Source of the DNA: Frankiaceae bacterium
GTDB taxonomy: Bacteria > Actinomycetota > Actinomycetes > Mycobacteriales > SCTD01
Direction of reading: 5' to 3'
Assembly: GCA_026786045.1 (NCBI GenBank)
Contig: JAJAYV010000416.1
Location: forward strand, 1 to 7,587
DNA length: 7,587 nt
The translations under genes and the position numbers were made by a program. Below are positions 1-6,137 of the stretch, one piece after another. The notes below the pieces were generated by a model, which searched no databases, was not told the origin of the DNA, and saw only the letters and a list, made by a program, of their open reading frames with translations. Numbering within the stretch: position 1 is the stretch's first letter; every line of letters starts with the position of its first letter.

Positions 1-117
1 CCACGGGGGCTGCCCCCCGCCGCGGGCCCGCGGCCCCCCGGTGGCCCCGCCCCGCCGCGGCTCCCCCCCGCCTCGCGGGGGGGCGTACACCCCCCGCCCC
101 CGCGCGCGGCCGGCGGG
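1..117. other. extreme-GC, homopolymer-rich left edge
   Basis: Only 8 of the first 120 bases are A or T. The stretch holds runs of five to seven C or G (for example G5-9, C13-18, C34-39, C63-69, G77-83, C90-95). It lies inside the 3' part of the minus-strand oxidase frame and stays open, but the encoded Gly/Arg/Pro-rich sequence no longer resembles the C-terminal helices of that family. I read it as either a low-quality contig end or a genuinely divergent low-complexity tail. The abrupt change in composition near 117 favours the first. Confidence 0.5.
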
Positions 118-1185
118 CCCGCCCACGGCCAGGCCGTACAGGTACGGCCGGCCGAGAAGGACCGCGCGGGCGCCGAGCGCCAGCGCCTTGGCGACGTCCG
201 TGCCGCGCCGCACACCGGAGTCGACGAGCAGCTCGAGGTCGTTGCCGACCTCCTGCGCGATCACGTCGAGCGCGGTCAGGGTGGCCGGCGCGTGGTCGAG
301 CTGGCGACCGCCGTGGTTGGACACCACCACGGCATCGACGCCGTGGTCGGCAGCGCGGCGGGCGTCCGCCGGCGACAGGATGCCTTTGAGCACCAACGGT
401 CCGTCCCAGGCGTCGGCGATCCAGTCGAGGTCGTCCCAACTGACGGTCGGGTCGAATTGGGCGCCGACGAACTCCATGACGGCGGTCGGCTGGTCGGCGA
501 CGTGCCGCACGTTGGCGAAGGTCAGCGGCTCGGAGCCGAGCAGGCCCCACCACCAGCGGGGGTGGCGCGCGCCGTCGACGAGCGTGCGCAGGTCGAGCGC
601 GGGCGGGATGGTGAGGCCGTTGCGCTGGTCGCGCTCGCGCGCGCCGGGCACGGGCGTGTCGACGGTGAGCACGAGCGCGCGGTAGCCGGCGTCCTGAGCG
701 CGCGCCACGAGGTCCTTCGACAGGCCACGGTCGCGCCAGACGTAGAGCTGGAACCACAGTGCCGCGTCACCGACCGCGCGGACGTCCTCGAGCGACGTCG
801 TGCCCAGCGTGGCCGCGACGTACGGCACGCCGAAGCGCTCGGCCGACGCGGCGACGGCCCGCTCGCCGTCGGGGTGCACCATCCGCGTGAAGCCGGTCGG
901 CCCGAGCACGAGCGGCAGGGCGCACGAGACGCCGAGCACCTCGGTGCGCAGGTCGACCGCGCCGACGTCGCGCAGCACCTGCGGGACGAGCTCCCAGTCG
1001 TCGAACGCCGCACGGTTGCGGCGCAGCGTGACCTCGTCCTCGGCACCGCCGTCGACATAGTCGAAGGCAGCACGCGGCAGCCGGCGGCGGGCCGCGGTGC
1101 GAAGGTCGTCCACGGTGTGGCACCGCTGCAGCCGGTGCGCATCCGTCGGGAGCCGCGGCCGCTCGAGCCGCAGCAGCGACGCCAT
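1..1185 (-). CDS. FMN-dependent alpha-hydroxyacid oxidase/dehydrogenase (LldD / glycolate oxidase family), 3' end beyond or corrupted at window edge
   Basis: The family oxidises L-2-hydroxyacids (lactate, glycolate, mandelate and similar) to 2-oxoacids using FMN in a TIM barrel. Numbered from the ATG at 1185, the visible family residues are Tyr43 in AFDYVDGGAEDE, PTGF at 96-99, Tyr148 in FQLYV, DTPVPGARERDQRN at 176-189, Lys267 in LVLKGI, catalytic His291 and substrate-binding Arg294 in SNHGGRQ, Asp322 in VDSGVRRGTDV, and the FMN-phosphate site LLGRPYLYG with Arg346. All canonical catalytic positions are present, so an active enzyme is expected. The ATG has GAGG nine bases upstream. An in-frame GTG at 1200 overlaps the stop of the upstream ATPase gene as GTGA and is an alternative start giving five extra residues. 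It is the last visible gene of the transporter operon. Family resemblance holds to about residue 358, near base 117; beyond that about 40 residues of Gly/Arg/Pro-rich sequence replace the expected C-terminal helices. No stop is reached. The substrate cannot be assigned; it does not look like MftD. Confidence 0.9.
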   Translation of the reverse strand, partial: MASLLRLERPRLPTDAHRLQRCHTVDDLRTAARRRLPRAAFDYVDGGAEDEVTLRRNRAAFDDWELVPQVLRDVGAVDLRTEVLGVSCALPLVLGPTGFTRMVHPDGERAVAASAERFGVPYVAATLGTTSLEDVRAVGDAALWFQLYVWRDRGLSKDLVARAQDAGYRALVLTVDTPVPGARERDQRNGLTIPPALDLRTLVDGARHPRWWWGLLGSEPLTFANVRHVADQPTAVMEFVGAQFDPTVSWDDLDWIADAWDGPLVLKGILSPADARRAADHGVDAVVVSNHGGRQLDHAPATLTALDVIAQEVGNDLELLVDSGVRRGTDVAKALALGARAVLLGRPYLYGLAVGGPAGRARGRGVYAPPRGGGEPRRGGATGGPRARGGGQPPW

Positions 1186-1196
1186 CTCCGCGGGCC

Positions 1197-1985
1197 TCAC
1201 CCGCCTTCCATCGCGACGCTTCCGCCGGCCGGTCGCGGCTCGCCGTCGCCCGCACCGCCCGCGGGGGAGAAGTCGCCGCCGAGGTAGGTCGCCTGGACGC
1301 GCGCGTCGCCGAGCAGCTCGGACGGCACGCCGGTGAACACGACCCGGCCGCGGTCCATCACATAGCCGCGGTCGGCGATGGCGAGCGCAGCCCGGGCGTT
1401 CTGCTCGATGAGCACGAGCGTGAGGCCGTCGTCGCGCAGCACGCCCAGGGCGGTGAAGATCTCGCCGACCAGCCGGGGCGCGAGCCCGACGCTGGGCTCG
1501 TCGAGCATGAGCACGGTCGGACGGGCCATCAGCCCGCGCGCGACGGCGAGCATCTGCTGCTCTCCTCCCGATAGCGTCCCGGCGGCCTGCCCGAGGCGGT
1601 CGGCCAGTCGGGGGAACAGCGCGAGCGCGCGCTCGCGGTCGGCGTCGCGCTCCGCGGACGGACGACGGCGGCGGGTGTAGGCACCGAGCAGCAGGTTGTC
1701 GGCGACGGTGAGGGTCGGGAAGACCAGCCGGTTCTCGGGCACGTGCGCCAGTCCCGACGCGGCCAGCTTTTCCGGGCCCTTGCCGGTGACGTCGGTGCCG
1801 TTGACCAGAACGGTGCCGTCTCTGACCTTCAGCAGCCCGGACAGCGCCCGCAGCAGCGTGGTCTTGCCGGCCCCGTTGGCGCCGATCACCGCGACGAGCT
1901 CGCCCGTGCCGACCTCGAGGTCCACGCCGTGCAGCACCTCGAGCCGGCCGTAACCGGCATGCAGTCCCTGCACCTGCAGGCTCAT
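1197..1985 (-). CDS. livF: LivF-type ABC transporter ATP-binding protein
   Basis: This is one of the two cytoplasmic ATPases that power the HAAT-family importer encoded upstream. The 262-residue protein has an aromatic A-loop residue Tyr12, Walker A GANGAGKTT at 35-43, the Q-loop area replaced by the LivF-typical VPENRLVFPTLTVADNL at 82-98, signature LSGGEQQ at 138-144, Walker B VLMLDEP at 158-164, and LIEQN at 192-196, where LivF proteins carry Gln in place of the usual switch His. The usual LivF ending YLGG is at 234-237. About 25 further residues, rich in Gly, Ala and Pro, form a longer tail than in typical 230-240 residue LivF proteins. Its ATG overlaps the stop of the LivM-LivG fusion gene by four bases (ATGA), and its own TGA overlaps a possible GTG start of the oxidase gene, so translation is probably coupled on both sides. 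The LivF assignment is firm; that the cargo is an amino acid is not. Confidence 0.94.
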   Translation of the reverse strand: MSLQVQGLHAGYGRLEVLHGVDLEVGTGELVAVIGANGAGKTTLLRALSGLLKVRDGTVLVNGTDVTGKGPEKLAASGLAHVPENRLVFPTLTVADNLLLGAYTRRRRPSAERDADRERALALFPRLADRLGQAAGTLSGGEQQMLAVARGLMARPTVLMLDEPSVGLAPRLVGEIFTALGVLRDDGLTLVLIEQNARAALAIADRGYVMDRGRVVFTGVPSELLGDARVQATYLGGDFSPAGGAGDGEPRPAGGSVAMEGG

Positions 1986-3898
1986 GAGGCGCTCGGCCCC
2001 TCGACCGAGGCGAGCTCGGACCCGTCGTCGGTCTCGACGCCGAGGTAGGCCGAGATGACGGCGGGGTCGCGGCGGACCTCAGCGGGGGTGCCGAGCGCGA
2101 TCCGGACGCCGTCGTCCAGGACGGCGATGCGGTCGGCGAGTGCCAGCACGGCTTCCACGTCGTGCTCGACGAGCACGATCGCCATGCCGCCCGCACGCAG
2201 CCGCCGGAGCAGCAGGGCCAACTCGCTGCGCTCGGCGCCCGACAGCCCCGCCATCGGCTCGTCCAGCAGTAGCAGGTCCGGCTCCAGCGCCAGCGCCCGA
2301 GCGATCTCGACCAACCGCTGACGTCCGAAGGGCAGGTCGACTGCGAGGCGGTCGGCGTCCGGGCCGAGACCAAGGAGTTCGACGAGGTCGCGGGCGGAGC
2401 GCTCGAGCGCCCGCTCCTCCGCTCGGGCCGGTAGCACGAGCGCGCCGCGCAGCAGGCCTGCCCTGCTCCGCAGGTGTCGGCCGACCTTGACGTTGCCCAA
2501 CACCGTCGACGACGTGAAGATCTGCAGGTTCTGGAAGGTGCGGGTCGCCCCGGCCATGGCGATGACGTGCGGCTTGCGCCCTTCGACCCGCTTGCCGGAC
2601 ATGGTCACGGTGCCCGAGGTGGGGATGACCGCGCCGCTGATCATGTTGAAGGCGGTCGTCTTGCCGGCGCCGTTCGGGCCGATGAGGGCGACGATCTCGC
2701 CGGCATGCACGGTGAGGTCGAGGGAGTCGACCGCGACGACCCCGCCGAAGCGCTTGGTCAGCCCCTCGACGACGAGCAGCGGCGTGCCGGGCTCGGGGCG
2801 GCCTTCGCGGACCAGGAGCGGTCCGCCGTCGACCTGCCGTGCCGGCGCTCCGGGATCGGGAGCCGCGCCGTCGGACGGGCCACGACGGATCCTGCCCACC
2901 AGCAGCTGGAACGCCTGGTGCAGGCCGCCGGGTAGAAAGATCATGATCAGGGTCAGAGCGATGCCGAACCCGATCAGCTGAACCTCACCGACCGCTCCCG
3001 GGACGAGCTCGGGGATGAGCCGTCGCAGGCCGTCGTCGAGCCCCTCAACCGCGAACGCACCGACCACGGCGCCGTAGACCGAGCCGACCCCGCCGAGCAC
3101 CGCCATCAGCAGGAACTTCACCGACAGCGGGAAGTTCGCTGCGTTCGGATTGACCACGGCGATCCAGTGCGCGAAGGCGGTGCCCGCGACCGAGGCGTAG
3201 GCCGCCGAGAGCACGAACACCTGCACCCGCAGCCGGAACGTGTCGACCCCCAGCGACTCCGCGGCGACCTCGGAGTCGTTGACGGCGCTGAGCGCCCGGC
3301 CGATGCGGCTCTCGACGATGTTGCGGGCCAGCAGCAGCGCTACCAGCACGACCGGCGTGAGCAGGAGGAAGTACTCGGTGGCGGAGTCGTACACCCGCCC
3401 GTTCACGTCCGGCTTCTCGATGCCGAAGATTCCCGAAGTCGCGCCGAGGAAGTCGGACTCGGTGGCCAGGACGGCGACGATGATGCCGAAGCCGAGCGTG
3501 GCCAGGGCCAGGTAGTGCCCGCGCAGGCGCAGAAGCGGCAGACCGACCAGCAGCGCCGCGGTCATGGTCACGGCCACGGCGACGACGGAGGCGAGCAGCG
3601 CGTTGACGGCGTACTCGGTGACCAGCACTGCCTGCGTGTAGGCGCCGATGGCGAAGAAGCCGGCCTGGCCGAGGCTGACCTGGCCGGCCAGGCCCATCAG
3701 CAGCGACAGGCCAAGGGCCGCGATGGCGTAGATCATCGCGTAGACGCCGACGCCGACGAGGCTGCCCGGTGCCACGAACGGGAAGGCGGCCAAGAAGACG
3801 AGCAACAGCAGCATGCTGACGAGGTCGCCGCGACGTCCGCGGTGGCGGCTGGGTGCCTCGGTCGACAGGCGGTGGACGGACTCGGAATCGACGGTCAC
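1982..3898 (-). CDS. livM-livG: LivM-LivG fusion: ABC permease and ATP-binding protein in one chain
   Basis: This single 638-residue protein combines the second membrane permease and second ATPase of the importer. Residues ~30-335 are a LivM-type permease: several hydrophobic segments, GLAGQVSLGQAGFFAIGAYT at 69-88, LRLRGHYLALATLGFG at 123-138, the cytoplasmic coupling loop GRALSAVNDSEVAAESLG at 200-217, LLMAVLGGVGSVYGAVVGA at 263-281 and IFLPGGL at 320-326. A basic then Pro/Gly/Asp-rich linker covers ~336-373. Residues ~374-620 are a LivG-type ATPase: Walker A GPNGAGKTT at 407-415, Q-loop RTFQNLQIF at 453-461 with Gln456, signature region LPFGRQRLVEIARAL at 522-536, Walker B LLLLDEP at 542-548 and switch His579 in VEHD. 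The signature is further from LSGGQ than the usual LivG YGQQR form. The chosen GTG at 3898 lies two bases past the LivH stop with GAGG eight bases upstream; a GTG at 3904 overlapping the LivH stop is equally in frame. The open frame continues upstream to 4135, but that part is out-of-frame LivH coding sequence. Confidence 0.93.
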   Translation of the reverse strand: MTVDSESVHRLSTEAPSRHRGRRGDLVSMLLLLVFLAAFPFVAPGSLVGVGVYAMIYAIAALGLSLLMGLAGQVSLGQAGFFAIGAYTQAVLVTEYAVNALLASVVAVAVTMTAALLVGLPLLRLRGHYLALATLGFGIIVAVLATESDFLGATSGIFGIEKPDVNGRVYDSATEYFLLLTPVVLVALLLARNIVESRIGRALSAVNDSEVAAESLGVDTFRLRVQVFVLSAAYASVAGTAFAHWIAVVNPNAANFPLSVKFLLMAVLGGVGSVYGAVVGAFAVEGLDDGLRRLIPELVPGAVGEVQLIGFGIALTLIMIFLPGGLHQAFQLLVGRIRRGPSDGAAPDPGAPARQVDGGPLLVREGRPEPGTPLLVVEGLTKRFGGVVAVDSLDLTVHAGEIVALIGPNGAGKTTAFNMISGAVIPTSGTVTMSGKRVEGRKPHVIAMAGATRTFQNLQIFTSSTVLGNVKVGRHLRSRAGLLRGALVLPARAEERALERSARDLVELLGLGPDADRLAVDLPFGRQRLVEIARALALEPDLLLLDEPMAGLSGAERSELALLLRRLRAGGMAIVLVEHDVEAVLALADRIAVLDDGVRIALGTPAEVRRDPAVISAYLGVETDDGSELASVEGPSAS

Positions 3899-3900
3899 CC

Positions 3901-4770
3901 TCACACCCTCGCTTCCGCATGCCGGCCGAAAATTCCACCGGGACGCACCACCAGCACAACGATGAGCAGAAGGAAGGCCACAGCGTCGCGCAGGCCGGTG
4001 CTCACATATCCGGCGGTCAGCGTCTCCAGGACACCGAGCACGAACCCCCCGAGAACGGCGCCGCGGATCGACACCAGCCCGCCAAGGGTGGCGGCGACGA
4101 AGCCCTTCAGGCCGAGCGCGAGCCCGGACTCCCACGAGGTGAAGTACACCGGGCTGGACAGCACGCCGGCCAGGGCGCCGACGATGCCGGCGATGAGGAA
4201 GCTGATGAGGGAGGCTCGACCCAGCGAGATGCCGACCAGCCGGGCGGCCACCGGCTGCTCGGCGCAGGCCCGCAGCGCCTTACCGGTGACCGTGCGGTCG
4301 TAGAACCAGTAGACGGCCGCCGAGACCACAGCCGCGACGAGCAGAATCCACAGGTCCTGGTAGCGGATGCTCACGCCGGCCACCGTGACGATGCCGGGCG
4401 TGATGGCCTCGAGCCCCTCGGCGTTTGGCCCGTAGACCAAAAGCATGAGCGCCTTGAGGGCGGTTGAGACGCCGAGCGTGAGGATCAGCGACACGAGCGT
4501 GGTCATCGCCTTGACCGGCGCGATGGTCAACCGCTCCATGACGACGGCGACCACCGCCACCGTGGCCACGGCGACCACGACCGCGACCGGCAGCGGCAGC
4601 CCGCTGGCCCGGGCGGAGATGGCCACCAGCCCGGCCAGGGCGGCGAACTCGCCCTGGGCCAGGTTGATGACGCCGCTCACCGCGAAGATCGCGACGAAGC
4701 CGATGGCGATGAGCGCGTAGATCGCGCCTTGGCTCAGCCCTGCGAACAGGAGCTGGAGCAGGTCGGTCAC
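3901..4770 (-). CDS. livH: LivH-type ABC transporter permease
   Basis: This integral membrane subunit should pair with the LivM half of the fusion protein to form the translocation path. The 289-residue protein is strongly hydrophobic, with about eight predicted membrane segments. It shows the LivH hallmarks GLSQGAIYALIAIGF at 11-25, FAVSGVINLAQGEF at 29-42, the cytoplasmic coupling loop TGKALRACAEQPVAARLVGI at 162-181, GFVAATLGGLVSIRGAVLGG at 223-242 and the end motif VVRPGGIFG at 274-282. Length is typical for LivH. Translation starts at a GTG, seven bases after the stop of the substrate-binding protein gene, with only a weak upstream purine match. Expression may therefore depend on coupling to the upstream gene. 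Its TGA adjoins or overlaps the start of the LivM-LivG gene. Confidence 0.95.
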   Translation of the reverse strand: MTDLLQLLFAGLSQGAIYALIAIGFVAIFAVSGVINLAQGEFAALAGLVAISARASGLPLPVAVVVAVATVAVVAVVMERLTIAPVKAMTTLVSLILTLGVSTALKALMLLVYGPNAEGLEAITPGIVTVAGVSIRYQDLWILLVAAVVSAAVYWFYDRTVTGKALRACAEQPVAARLVGISLGRASLISFLIAGIVGALAGVLSSPVYFTSWESGLALGLKGFVAATLGGLVSIRGAVLGGFVLGVLETLTAGYVSTGLRDAVAFLLLIVVLVVRPGGIFGRHAEARV

Positions 4771-4777
4771 GCGGCGG

Positions 4778-5980
4778 TCAGCCCGTCGCCTGGTCGTCCA
4801 GCCGCTTCCACTTGCCGTTTTCGACGGTGACCAGCTGCAGCGCGTCGGCCTGCAGGCCCGAGTGGTCCTCGGGGGTCATCGTGAAGACACCGCTGATGCC
4901 GACGAAGCCCTCGACCTGCTCGAGGTGGTCGCGGATCGCCTGTGGGTCGGTGCCGACCTCCTCGAGGGCGTCGACGGCGAGCTTCCAGCCGTCGTACGCG
5001 TGGCCGGAGAACGTCGAGGGGCTCATGTCGAACTTCTCGGTGTAGTCGGCGATGAACGCCTCGATGACCTCCTTCTGCGGGTCGTCGTCCGGCAGCTGGT
5101 CGGCGACGACCAGGCGACCCAGCGGGGCAACGAGCCCGTCGGCCTGCGCGCCGGCGGTGTCGAGGAACACCTGGTTGCCGATGCCGTGGCTCTGCATGAC
5201 CGGCGTCTCGAGGCCCAGCTGGCGGTAGGCCTTCTGGGCCAGACCGGCCGCCGGCGGGATGCCCCAGATCACGTTGACGTCGGCGGCTGCGTTGCGCAGG
5301 TTCACCATCTGCGCCGTGAAGTCGGTGGCGTCAGGTGCGAACTTCTCGGTGGCGACCACGGAAATGCCGGCGTCGGAGCCGATCTCGTCGAACATCTCCT
5401 GGACGCCCTCGCCGAAGCCGGAGGCATCGCGGGCCAGGCCGATGGTCGTATAGCCCTGCTGCTCCATGTAGCCGATCATCCGCTCGATGACGACGCGGTC
5501 GTTCTGCGCGGTCTTGAAGACCCACTCCGACCCGTTGACGATGGCCTGGTTGGCAGCCAGCGAGATCATCGGCGTCTGGCTGCTCTCGGCAAGCGGTCGC
5601 ATAGCCAGGCTGGGGCCGGTGCGGCTGGCGCCCAGAACGATGTCGACCTCCTCCTCGTTGACGAGCTTGCTCATCGCCTTGGCAGCGCCATCCTCGGTGG
5701 ACTGGTTGTCCTCGATGAGGAGCTCGACCTCGCGGCCGTTGATGCCGCCCGCGGCCTCGAGCTGCTCGTGCAGCAGCTCGAGCGTCTGGCGCTCGGGCAC
5801 GCCCAGCGAGGCGCCGGGGCCGGTGATGTCGAGGATGGCGCCGATCTTGATCGGGCCCTCATCGGAGGCGGCAGCGCCGCCCGAGGCGTCGTCGCTCTCC
5901 GTGGACTCGGCGCAGCCGGCCAGCGCCAGAGCGCCGGCGGCAAGGAGGGCAGCGACCCTCGTAGACCTCGTGCGGAACAT
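4778..5980 (-). CDS. HAAT-family substrate-binding lipoprotein (Peripla_BP_6 / LivK-like)
   Basis: This extracytoplasmic receptor should capture the solute and deliver it to the LivH/LivM permease pair. The 400-residue product begins with basic residues, a hydrophobic stretch at 9-22 and the lipobox LALAGC with Cys23 as the expected lipidated N-terminus, then a Ser/Asp/Ala linker at 24-42. The binding domain starts IKIGAILDITGPGASLG at 44-60 and continues with AAGGINGREVELLIEDNQS, the type I periplasmic-binding fold pattern (Peripla_BP_6), and ends close to TMTPEDHSGL and ENGKWKRL. Length suits the family. The ATG at 5980 is preceded by a strong GAGGAG five bases away, and this gene heads the operon. 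Members of the family bind branched-chain amino acids, but others bind aromatic acids, amides or urea, so the name LivK would overstate what is known. The oxidases at both ends of the locus suggest a carboxylic or hydroxy acid; that is inference. Confidence 0.94.
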   Translation of the reverse strand: MFRTRSTRVAALLAAGALALAGCAESTESDDASGGAAASDEGPIKIGAILDITGPGASLGVPERQTLELLHEQLEAAGGINGREVELLIEDNQSTEDGAAKAMSKLVNEEEVDIVLGASRTGPSLAMRPLAESSQTPMISLAANQAIVNGSEWVFKTAQNDRVVIERMIGYMEQQGYTTIGLARDASGFGEGVQEMFDEIGSDAGISVVATEKFAPDATDFTAQMVNLRNAAADVNVIWGIPPAAGLAQKAYRQLGLETPVMQSHGIGNQVFLDTAGAQADGLVAPLGRLVVADQLPDDDPQKEVIEAFIADYTEKFDMSPSTFSGHAYDGWKLAVDALEEVGTDPQAIRDHLEQVEGFVGISGVFTMTPEDHSGLQADALQLVTVENGKWKRLDDQATG

Positions 5981-5984
5981 CGGG

Positions 5985-5992
5985 GCTCCTCT
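5985..5992 (-). promoter_or_regulatory. ribosome binding site of the substrate-binding protein gene
   Basis: Read on the minus strand this is AGAGGAGC, with GAGGAG ending five to six bases before the ATG at 5980. It is the strongest Shine-Dalgarno match in the minus-strand operon and fixes that start. It fits the usual need for the binding protein to be made in excess of the membrane subunits. Confidence 0.75.
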
Positions 5993-6043
5993 GGACGGGG
6001 GCTCAGGAACGGCAGCCGGAACCGCCGCGGTCGTTATTCACAA

Positions 6044-6072
6044 TGCGAGCAGCAAGACTCGATCTGCGAGCA
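6044..6072. repeat. TGCGAGCA direct repeat, 21-base period
   Basis: The octamer TGCGAGCA occurs at 6044-6051 and again at 6065-6072, offset by 21 bases, about two helical turns. Both copies lie between the candidate minus-strand promoter and the substrate-binding protein gene. Two same-face sites could bind a regulator, but an eight-base repeat in a short GC-rich region can also arise by chance. Confidence 0.35.
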
Positions 6073-6101
6073 CGTTAGCCGTAGAGTGATGTACACCACA
6101 A
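6072..6101 (-). promoter_or_regulatory. candidate promoter for the transporter operon
   Basis: On the minus strand, TTGTGG (6096-6101) could serve as a -35 element and TAACGT (6072-6077) as a -10 element, with an 18-base spacer. The -35 keeps TTG and the -10 keeps the TAnnnT pattern common in actinomycetes. Transcription would start near 6065, giving a leader of about 85 bases before the ATG at 5980. The -35 overlaps the palindrome at 6086-6099, so a bound repressor could block it. The match is modest and other arrangements are possible. Confidence 0.27.
6086..6099. promoter_or_regulatory. 14-base palindrome, candidate operator for the IclR-family regulator
   Basis: GTGATGTACACCAC reads as GTGGTGTACATCAC on the other strand. 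The two half-sites match at every position except one pair (the A/C pair flanking the TGTACA core), so 12 of 14 bases are symmetric. It lies 38 bases upstream of the regulator's GTG and 105 bases upstream of the binding-protein ATG, in the shared divergent promoter region. IclR-family regulators usually bind short palindromes in such regions and often control themselves and the divergent operon. Assignment to this regulator is by position only. Confidence 0.45.
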
Positions 6102-6106
6102 GACAC

Positions 6107-6123
6107 GGTTCGGCTACGGAACC
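6107..6123 (+). repeat. short inverted repeat GGTTC-N7-GAACC in regulator leader
   Basis: GGTTC at 6107-6111 is matched by GAACC at 6119-6123 around a seven-base centre, ending two bases before the ribosome binding site of the regulator gene. It could be a second half-site pair for a DNA-binding protein or a weak leader hairpin. Five-base arms are short and this may be coincidence. Confidence 0.22.
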
Positions 6124-6125
6124 CC

Positions 6126-6130
6126 GGAGG
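6126..6130 (+). promoter_or_regulatory. ribosome binding site of the IclR-family regulator gene
   Basis: GGAGG ends seven bases before the GTG at 6138. This near-perfect Shine-Dalgarno match decides the start of the regulator and makes a GTG initiation credible. Confidence 0.8.
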
Positions 6131-6137
6131 ACCGGTC

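Noticed and set aside
522..1255. two other minus-strand open frames within the oxidase region
   Set aside because: Both are out of frame with the oxidase and give Ser/Arg/Ala-rich or Ala/Arg-rich sequence; the true frame was missed only because it runs off the window.
292..1287. 331-codon plus-strand open frame opposite the oxidase gene
   Set aside because: The minus-strand frame here carries every catalytic motif of the FMN hydroxyacid oxidase family; the plus-strand translation shows none of any family.
3899..4135. upstream extension of the LivM-LivG frame to an ATG at 4135
   Set aside because: The extra 79 residues are Arg-rich and overlap the well-supported LivH coding sequence in another frame; LivM similarity begins only after the GTG at 3898.
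3167..4303. 378-codon plus-strand open frame opposite the permease genes
   Set aside because: Low-complexity Gln/Glu/Asp/Arg-rich translation with no family features; a mirror of hydrophobic permease codons.
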